From the NCBI GenBank assembly GCA_028287225.1, contig JAQBPZ010000391.1, forward strand, positions 1 through 7,140: a stretch of 7,140 nt of DNA, in the 5' to 3' direction. Position 1 is the first letter of the stretch. Each line of letters opens with the position of its first letter. Under the pieces are notes generated by a model that made no database searches, had not been told where the DNA came from, and was given only the letters and a program-made list of their open reading frames with translations. The DNA is from Gemmatimonadota bacterium. Its GTDB lineage: Bacteria; Gemmatimonadota; Gemmatimonadetes; Gemmatimonadales; Gemmatimonadaceae. Shown piece by piece: positions 1-4,178 of the stretch. A program made the translations under genes and the position numbers.

Positions 1-244
1 CCAGCAGCAGCCGCGCGGCGATGAGCACCGCGACGAGCGCGGCGACCCAGATCACCGCGGTGCGGCCGCCCGGCACGCCTTCCAGGTAGCGCGCCAGCCA
101 CTCCAGGCCCTGCACCAGCCAGGCCAGGATGCGCTCGAGCATCGTGGACTGTGCCGAGCGCCGGAAGGGAGCGGTGCGCAGCACGGCCGCGACCGTGTCG
201 TGCACCATCCCCGCCGGCCAGGCCCTGGCCGCCACCTGCATCAT
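1..244 (-). CDS. Probable DUF4129-type membrane protein, 5' part only
   Basis: This frame is open from an ATG at 244 to the left edge, giving about 81 residues with no stop; the gene continues outside the window. The visible part has a polar N-terminal stretch with VHDTVAAVLRTAPFRRS, then an amphipathic Trp/Leu-rich segment (LERILAWLVQGLEWLARYL). A hydrophobic segment follows (roughly residues 64-81, AVIWVAALVAVLIAARLLL) that should be a transmembrane helix. This order resembles the region before and through the first helix of DUF4129 proteins. Those proteins often sit directly downstream of a GDPD-membrane-domain gene, as here (13 bp after its stop), so the two are probably co-transcribed. 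The DUF4129 domain itself lies outside the window, so the family call is an inference from the N-terminus and context. No Shine-Dalgarno is evident; ATGs at 241 and 208 in the same frame are alternative starts. Function unknown. Confidence 0.55.
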   Translation of the reverse strand, partial: MMQVAARAWPAGMVHDTVAAVLRTAPFRRSAQSTMLERILAWLVQGLEWLARYLEGVPGGRTAVIWVAALVAVLIAARLLL

Positions 245-257
245 CGGAGCGAGCGAC

Positions 258-1037
258 TCAGCGGACGAGCGGTGTCGGAGCCGGCCCGAGCGCGTCGGCC
301 ATCAGCTCGATGTCCAGTCCCTCACTCTGGATGCGTGCGTCGTAGTAGAGCAGCACGCCGGTGATCGCGATGACCGGATAGATGCAGATCGTCACCACCG
401 CGCCCAGGATCGCCTGCACCGCCACCCCCCCGATCATGGCGGACACCAGCGTGAGCCCCACGAGCAGGACGAAGTAGATGAGGATCACGAGACCGAGCGT
501 GTTGAGGATGTGCCACTTGCGGCGCAACGAGAGCTCGCTCGATCGCGACATCGCGCCGAAGATGCCGCGGTCCTCGAGCAGCATCGCCGGCGCGACGGCG
601 AAGTAGCGCGCCGTCACGTACATCGCGGGAAAGAAGAGGAACGCGAAGGCCACGAGCGTGAGCGCCGAGACGAGCAGCGTCGCCACGAGGAAGGGCAGCA
701 GTCGGGAGGCGACGCGGCGCACCGCGGCCGCCACGTCGACCTCCTCGCCCAGGTACGCCTGCGACGCGCAGATCGTGAGCGTCGCCGTCATGAGGGCGTA
801 GCTGAGGATGGTGGCGAGCCAGGTGTAGCCGGTGTGCGCGGCCAGCTCGCCGAGGCGCGACGGGTCCGGCGTGCCGAGGCTCTGGAGGTCCCGAAGCAGG
901 AGGAAACGGACGAACAGCGTGGGGATGTACGCAACCGCGGAGCACATCACCAGCGCGCCGGCGTGGGCGCGGAAGATCTGGAACGCGGCGTCCACGATCT
1001 CGGTGACCGAGCGCGGGCGGAGGGCGGAGGCGGGCAT
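258..1037 (-). CDS. GDPD membrane-domain (glycerophosphodiesterase membrane domain-like) protein
   Basis: A 259-residue integral membrane protein. It opens with LRPRSVTEIVDAAFQIFRAH, a typical start for proteins carrying the membrane domain first seen in glycerophosphoryl diester phosphodiesterases. Hydrophobic segments lie near residues 27-48, 71-92, 112-139, 180-202 and 204-231; the third is long enough for a helical hairpin, giving five or six helices. A cytosolic-type tail containing YYDARIQSEGLDIELM ends the domain; such YDxRxxxEGxDxEL tails are usual for this family. The catalytic phosphodiesterase domain is absent, so no enzymatic role is claimed; these stand-alone membrane domains have no established function. 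The ATG at 1037 was chosen because homology-like sequence begins right after it. A GTG at 1124 would add 29 Pro-rich residues that look non-coding. It probably forms a two-gene unit with the downstream DUF4129-like gene and diverges from the cyanophycinase at 1167. Confidence 0.75.
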   Translation of the reverse strand: MPASALRPRSVTEIVDAAFQIFRAHAGALVMCSAVAYIPTLFVRFLLLRDLQSLGTPDPSRLGELAAHTGYTWLATILSYALMTATLTICASQAYLGEEVDVAAAVRRVASRLLPFLVATLLVSALTLVAFAFLFFPAMYVTARYFAVAPAMLLEDRGIFGAMSRSSELSLRRKWHILNTLGLVILIYFVLLVGLTLVSAMIGGVAVQAILGAVVTICIYPVIAITGVLLYYDARIQSEGLDIELMADALGPAPTPLVR

Positions 1038-1166
1038 CGGCGGGGTCCGGGGGAGGTCTGCGGCAGGGAAGATGGCGCGGGGGTCGGCGGGGAGCCAGAC
1101 CGAATGGCGGGAAACATCAGGCACGCCCTTTGTAACACTGGATGGGTCACCCGAGCCCCCAACGCC
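1038..1166. promoter_or_regulatory. Divergent intergenic region between membrane gene and cyanophycinase
   Basis: This 129-bp spacer lies between two divergent starts, so it should contain promoters for both directions. The only AT-richer stretch is around 1128-1138 (TTTGTAACACT). It could supply a -10-like element for the rightward gene (TAACAC at 1133-1138) or, read on the other strand, TACAAA for the leftward gene. No convincing -35 box is seen at the expected distance for either. A short palindrome, GGGTCACCC, sits at 1144-1152. Neither gene has a clear Shine-Dalgarno. The region is promoter-bearing by position; the specific boxes are weak guesses. Confidence 0.3.
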
Positions 1167-2078
1167 ATGGACGCCAAGCGGAAGACCAGGAAGTTCTCTG
1201 AACGGCCCCTGAGCCCGTCACGCGCCGGCTCCAGGGGCGGCGGCAGTCTCGTCATCATCGGCGGCCACGAGGACCGGACCGGCGAGAAGCTGATTCTCGG
1301 CGAGGTCGCGCGGCGGCTCGGCGAGGATGGCAAGATCGTGGTGTGCGACGTGGCGAGCAGCGAGCCGGACGCGCTGTGGGAGGACTACGAGAAGGCGTTT
1401 CGCGCGCTCGGGGTGCCGCACGTGTTCCGGCTCTCCATCGACCGGCGCGAGGAGGCGAGCGAGCCGCGCCTGATGCGCATCCTCGAGGGCGCCACCGGAG
1501 TGTTCTTCACCGGCGGCGACCAGCTCAAGATCACGAGCCAGGTCGGCGACACCCCGGTGTTCTCGCGGATCCTCGAGATCTACGAGAACGGGGGCGTGAT
1601 CGCCGGCACCTCGGCCGGCGCGTCGGTGATGAGCGAGACGATGATGGTCCAGGGCGGCCACGACGAGTCGTACAAGATCAAGTCGGCGCTCCTCATGGCG
1701 CCCGGCTTCGGGCTCGCGCGCGACATGCTGATCGACCAGCACTTCGCGCAGCGGGGGCGCATGGCGCGCCTGATCGGCGCGGTGAGCCAGAACCCGCGCA
1801 TGCTCGGCATCGGCATCGACGAGAACACCGCGATCATCGTGGAGAACTCGAGCCGCTTCGAGGTGCTGGGCGACGGCGCCGCGTACGTCGTGGACGCGTC
1901 CACCACCACCTACTCCAACATCGGCGAAGGGGGCGAGGCTGACCGCACGCTCTCCTCGTTCGGCCTGACCGTGCACGTGCTCAGCCAGGGTGACGGGTTC
2001 GACCTCGTGACACGCACGCCGAGCTTCCAGCCCGCCGAGCAGTACGAGCGGCAGCTGCAGGCGGCGGGAGACGAGTAG
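1167..2078 (+). CDS. cphB: Cyanophycinase (peptidase family S51), canonical type
   Basis: A 303-residue cytoplasmic serine peptidase that hydrolyses cyanophycin to beta-Asp-Arg dipeptides. After a basic tail (residues 1-25) come the beta-strand LVIIGG (28-33), GGDQ (116-119), the nucleophile motif GTSAG with Ser149, IDQHFAQRGRMARL (189-202), and DENTA with Glu219. Relative to Synechocystis CphB these fall at a constant offset of 17-18. Catalytic Ser149 and the conserved pocket residues Gln119, Asp190, Gln191, His192, Arg196, Arg198 and Arg201 are therefore all present. The C-terminal LTVHVLSQGDGFDL is also typical of the family. Length is normal or slightly long because of the tail. No signal peptide is seen, fitting intracellular granule use. 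The ATG at 1167 is preferred because the frame upstream is antisense to the membrane-protein gene, though no Shine-Dalgarno is visible. It is transcribed towards the cphA operon, which carries a second cyanophycinase. Confidence 0.92.
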   Translation: MDAKRKTRKFSERPLSPSRAGSRGGGSLVIIGGHEDRTGEKLILGEVARRLGEDGKIVVCDVASSEPDALWEDYEKAFRALGVPHVFRLSIDRREEASEPRLMRILEGATGVFFTGGDQLKITSQVGDTPVFSRILEIYENGGVIAGTSAGASVMSETMMVQGGHDESYKIKSALLMAPGFGLARDMLIDQHFAQRGRMARLIGAVSQNPRMLGIGIDENTAIIVENSSRFEVLGDGAAYVVDASTTTYSNIGEGGEADRTLSSFGLTVHVLSQGDGFDLVTRTPSFQPAEQYERQLQAAGDE

Positions 2079-2082
2079 GGAC

Positions 2083-2170
2083 GCAACGGCGTTTGCGGTT
2101 GGCGGTGAGCGGTAGCGGCGTCCCGAGGTCTGACTGCACACCGCTCACTGCAAACCGCAAACGCCGTTGC
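2083..2170. terminator. Long inverted repeat between convergent genes, probable bidirectional terminator
   Basis: Arms 2083-2113 and 2140-2170 (31 nt each) are inverted copies matching at 29 of 31 positions, with a 26-nt loop (2114-2139). The outer 18 bp are perfect. One of the two mismatches would be a G-U pair in RNA of one strand. It starts 5 nt after the stop of the rightward cyanophycinase and lies 39 nt past the stop of the leftward one, where a shared terminator is expected. There is no T-run on either side, so it is not a classic intrinsic terminator. A REP/MITE-like palindromic repeat is the alternative. Confidence 0.6.
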
Positions 2171-2220
2171 AGTTCAAGCCGTCACCAGACCGCAAACGCC
2201 CTTGCCGTTCAGGCCGTCAC
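2154..2220. repeat. Tandem direct repeat (2 x 32 nt) spanning a stop codon
   Basis: Units 2154-2185 and 2189-2220 agree at 29 of 32 positions and are separated by the trinucleotide cag (35-nt period). The right unit contains the last three sense codons (Val-Thr-Ala) and the TGA stop of the leftward cyanophycinase. The left unit, beyond that stop, still encodes Val-Thr-Ala-stop when read the same way. The left unit also includes most of the right arm of the inverted repeat at 2140-2170. The simplest reading is a local tandem duplication of the gene's 3' end plus adjoining sequence. Confidence 0.75.
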
Positions 2221-3129
2221 TTCGGCGTCCCGCACCTGCCGCAGGTGCGAGTTCGCCTCGCCCGTCACGAGCACCTGCAGCTCGCGCCGGGCCAGGTTCA
2301 GGTGGTAGCGCGTGCCCACGATGCCCACGCGGAGGTGGCTGAGCGTGAGCTGGCGGCCCTGCTCCAGGTCGCCCGCGTTGTCGAAGCGGACGCTGTCGCG
2401 CCCGTCGACGAAGGTCACCCCGCCCGCGCCCACCACCTCGCCGACCTCGCCGCGCACCACGAGCGCGGTGTTCTCGTCGAGGCCGAGGCCGAGGAGCTGC
2501 GGGTTTCCCCCGATCACGACGAAGAGCCGCTGGAGGCGGCGACGCTGCGAGAAGTGCGTGTCGATGATGGCCTCGTAGCCGAGCAGCCCGAAGCCCGGCC
2601 CGATGTACTGCTCCACGAGGTTGCCCTCGTTGTCGATCTCGCCGCCGGCCATCGTGAGCGACGTGAGCGCCGCGGCCCCCGCGCTCGTGCCGCAGACCAC
2701 GCCGCCACGGTGGAAGAGCGCCTTCATGGCCTTGCAGGTCCGGGTGCCGCTCAGCGTCGCGACGAGCTTCACCTGGTCGCCACCGCCAAGGAATACGCCG
2801 GCCGCGTCGTCGATGCGGGCCGCCGTCTCGCGGTCCACCTTCGCGTCGGTGCGCGACACGCACGGAAAGTGGACGTCCGTCACCCCGATGGACGCGAAGT
2901 CGCCACGCCACAGCGCCGCGCTGCCCTCGGGGTCCGCCGACGCGGCCGTGATGCCGATGATCGGGCCGCCCACCCGCTCCACGGCATCCACGAAGGAGCG
3001 GAGCGCCATGCCGTCCGGCGTGCATGCGCCCCCGATCAGGACGAGCGTCCCGGTGGCCGCACGGGACTCGCTGGAGGAAAAGGTCGGCGAGTCGATCCGG
3101 GGAACCGACGAATCCTTCACCGGCTGCAT
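2209..3129 (-). CDS. Second cyanophycinase-like S51 peptidase, divergent paralogue
   Basis: A 306-residue member of peptidase family S51, last gene of the cphA operon. It has LVLIGG (29-34), GGDQ (116-119), GTSAG with Ser149, IDTHFSQRRRLQRL (189-202), and GLDENTA with Glu219. From residue 111 to about 221 it aligns without gaps to the other cyanophycinase in this window, sharing identical numbering of catalytic residues. Ser149, Gln119, Asp190, His192, Arg196, Arg198, Arg201 and Glu219 are kept, but the Gln after Asp190 is Thr191. It lacks a signal peptide and should be cytoplasmic. Expected role: cyanophycin or beta-Asp-Arg-type hydrolysis; the Gln-to-Thr change leaves substrate preference open. 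The ATG at 3129 overlaps the end of the upstream gene by 13 nt, implying translational coupling; only a weak TGAGTGA precedes it. Its last codons lie in a tandem repeat. Outside the S51 core the two paralogues differ greatly, so this is not a recent duplicate. Confidence 0.88.
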   Translation of the reverse strand: MQPVKDSSVPRIDSPTFSSSESRAATGTLVLIGGACTPDGMALRSFVDAVERVGGPIIGITAASADPEGSAALWRGDFASIGVTDVHFPCVSRTDAKVDRETAARIDDAAGVFLGGGDQVKLVATLSGTRTCKAMKALFHRGGVVCGTSAGAAALTSLTMAGGEIDNEGNLVEQYIGPGFGLLGYEAIIDTHFSQRRRLQRLFVVIGGNPQLLGLGLDENTALVVRGEVGEVVGAGGVTFVDGRDSVRFDNAGDLEQGRQLTLSHLRVGIVGTRYHLNLARRELQVLVTGEANSHLRQVRDAEVTA

Positions 3130-4178
3130 TCACTCAGCATGGTGGCGGCGGCCAGCGCCGCGGCAACCTGGGAGGTGACCGGAATGGCCGGGGCCACCGG
3201 GCCCGCATCCTCGTCGTCGCCGCACCCTTCGATGATGATGCGGCCGTCGCGCACCCGTCCGATGGCGCGTGCGAGCTTGGCGTCGCGCCGCGAGACGTTG
3301 TCGTCGGTGGAGAAGATCGCGATGCGACAGTCCGCCTCGCGCGCGTAGTCCTGGATCTCCCACGCCTTTGCCGGACAGATCACCATGCCGTCACGCTCCA
3401 CCGCGTCCGAGAGGATGTTGACGAGGCGAACGGCCCGCTCCTCCTCGCGATAGCGCTCGGGAACGTCGGCCAGCGCCGCATCGAGGATGATCGCCATGCG
3501 TGATCGGGCGTACGGCAGCCCTGCCTGAAGAAGATAGTTCGGCGCCACGTCGATCACGAGCGCCGCGGGATCGTCCAGCCGCTCGCGCAGCAGGCGCTGC
3601 GCCTCCGCCCGCCCGTCGCCCCCGGTCACCCCGCAGAGCACCCGGTGGCGCAGCGGCGGGGTGTCCGACGTGTCGGCGATGGCCCGCAGCTCCGCCACGG
3701 CGGCATCCACGGATTCCAGCACCCCGTCGAACGCCTGCTGCACCGTCTCGAGCGCCAGTGCCGCCGCGCGGAGCCCCACCTGCTCGTGCACGTGCTCGAA
3801 CACCAGGGTGTACTCTCCCTCCACGTCGCCGCCACGCGTGCGCCCGTACCCCACCTCGTGCCCCATCATCGTCTGCAGCTCCAGCGCGACGTGCTCGATG
3901 ATGTGCGGCGCGTAGGTGCCGCGCCGCAGCCGCAGCACGAAGCCGCCCCGCTCCCCGATGGAGCAGCGGTGCTCGATCAGCCCCGGCATCGCCTTCACGA
4001 GCCGCTCTCGCACCCCGGGCACCTCCGCGGACGACAGGTCGTCGTACGCGCCGACCACGAGGTCCATGCGCGTCACCGGCCGCAGCGACCAGAAGTTCGC
4101 GCCGCGGGTCGCGTGGAGCCCCGTCATCCGGATCTCCGTGGACGCGGGGGGCCGCTCCGTCTCCATCGCGGTCGTCAC
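3117..4178 (-). CDS. Short CphA-like protein: CphA N-domain fused to a degenerate Mur-ligase core
   Basis: A 353-residue protein between cphA and a cyanophycinase gene. Residues about 19-165 are a cyanophycin synthetase N-terminal domain. Residues 26-113 align without gaps to residues 31-118 of the CphA in this window, about half identical by eye, including EHxCS, GGF and HIIEHVALELQ (HxxEH at 92-96). Residues about 177-315 resemble the central Mur-ligase domain of CphA. There the P-loop GTNGKTT has become GGDGRAE (186-192), about 40 residues after it are missing, LETARG is replaced by IDVAPN, DHLG by ADVP, and NADD by AKAW. No ATP-grasp domain and no C-terminal Mur domain (VDYAHN region) are present. 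It therefore should not synthesise cyanophycin; binding, primer processing or regulation are possible. It differs from CphA2, which keeps ATP-grasp. The GTG at 4178 overlaps the cphA stop by 4 nt; an ATG at 4166 is the alternative start. I know of no named function for this architecture. Confidence 0.85.
   Translation of the reverse strand: MTTAMETERPPASTEIRMTGLHATRGANFWSLRPVTRMDLVVGAYDDLSSAEVPGVRERLVKAMPGLIEHRCSIGERGGFVLRLRRGTYAPHIIEHVALELQTMMGHEVGYGRTRGGDVEGEYTLVFEHVHEQVGLRAAALALETVQQAFDGVLESVDAAVAELRAIADTSDTPPLRHRVLCGVTGGDGRAEAQRLLRERLDDPAALVIDVAPNYLLQAGLPYARSRMAIILDAALADVPERYREEERAVRLVNILSDAVERDGMVICPAKAWEIQDYAREADCRIAIFSTDDNVSRRDAKLARAIGRVRDGRIIIEGCGDDEDAGPVAPAIPVTSQVAAALAAATMLSECSR
4175..4178 (-). 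promoter_or_regulatory. GTGA stop-start overlap coupling cphA to the CphA-like gene
   Basis: On the minus strand the four bases read GTGA: GTG begins the short CphA-like protein and TGA ends cphA. Such 4-nt overlaps usually mean translational reinitiation and roughly matched synthesis of the two proteins. The coupling supports the GTG over the in-frame ATG 12 nt further on, but does not prove it. Confidence 0.6.

Noticed and set aside
129..1166. In-frame upstream extension of the plus-strand cyanophycinase to a 649-residue protein
   Set aside because: The extension is antisense to the membrane-protein gene and is Arg/His/Glu-rich low-complexity sequence typical of GC-rich shadow frames; the S51 family starts near residue 25 of the ATG-1167 protein.
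2079..2208. CRISPR array from the repeated 32-nt units
   Set aside because: There are only two units with a 3-nt gap, no spacers of CRISPR length and no cas genes.
2167..3348. 393-residue plus-strand frame antisense to the second cyanophycinase
   Set aside because: It is a shadow of a clear S51 gene with no recognisable motif and no ribosome binding site.
3117..4178. Mini-CphA as a decaying pseudogene or assembly deletion of a second cphA
   Set aside because: The frame is intact, the start and stop are tightly coupled to both neighbours, the N-domain is well conserved, and the Mur core shows substitutions spread over its length, not a simple deletion scar.
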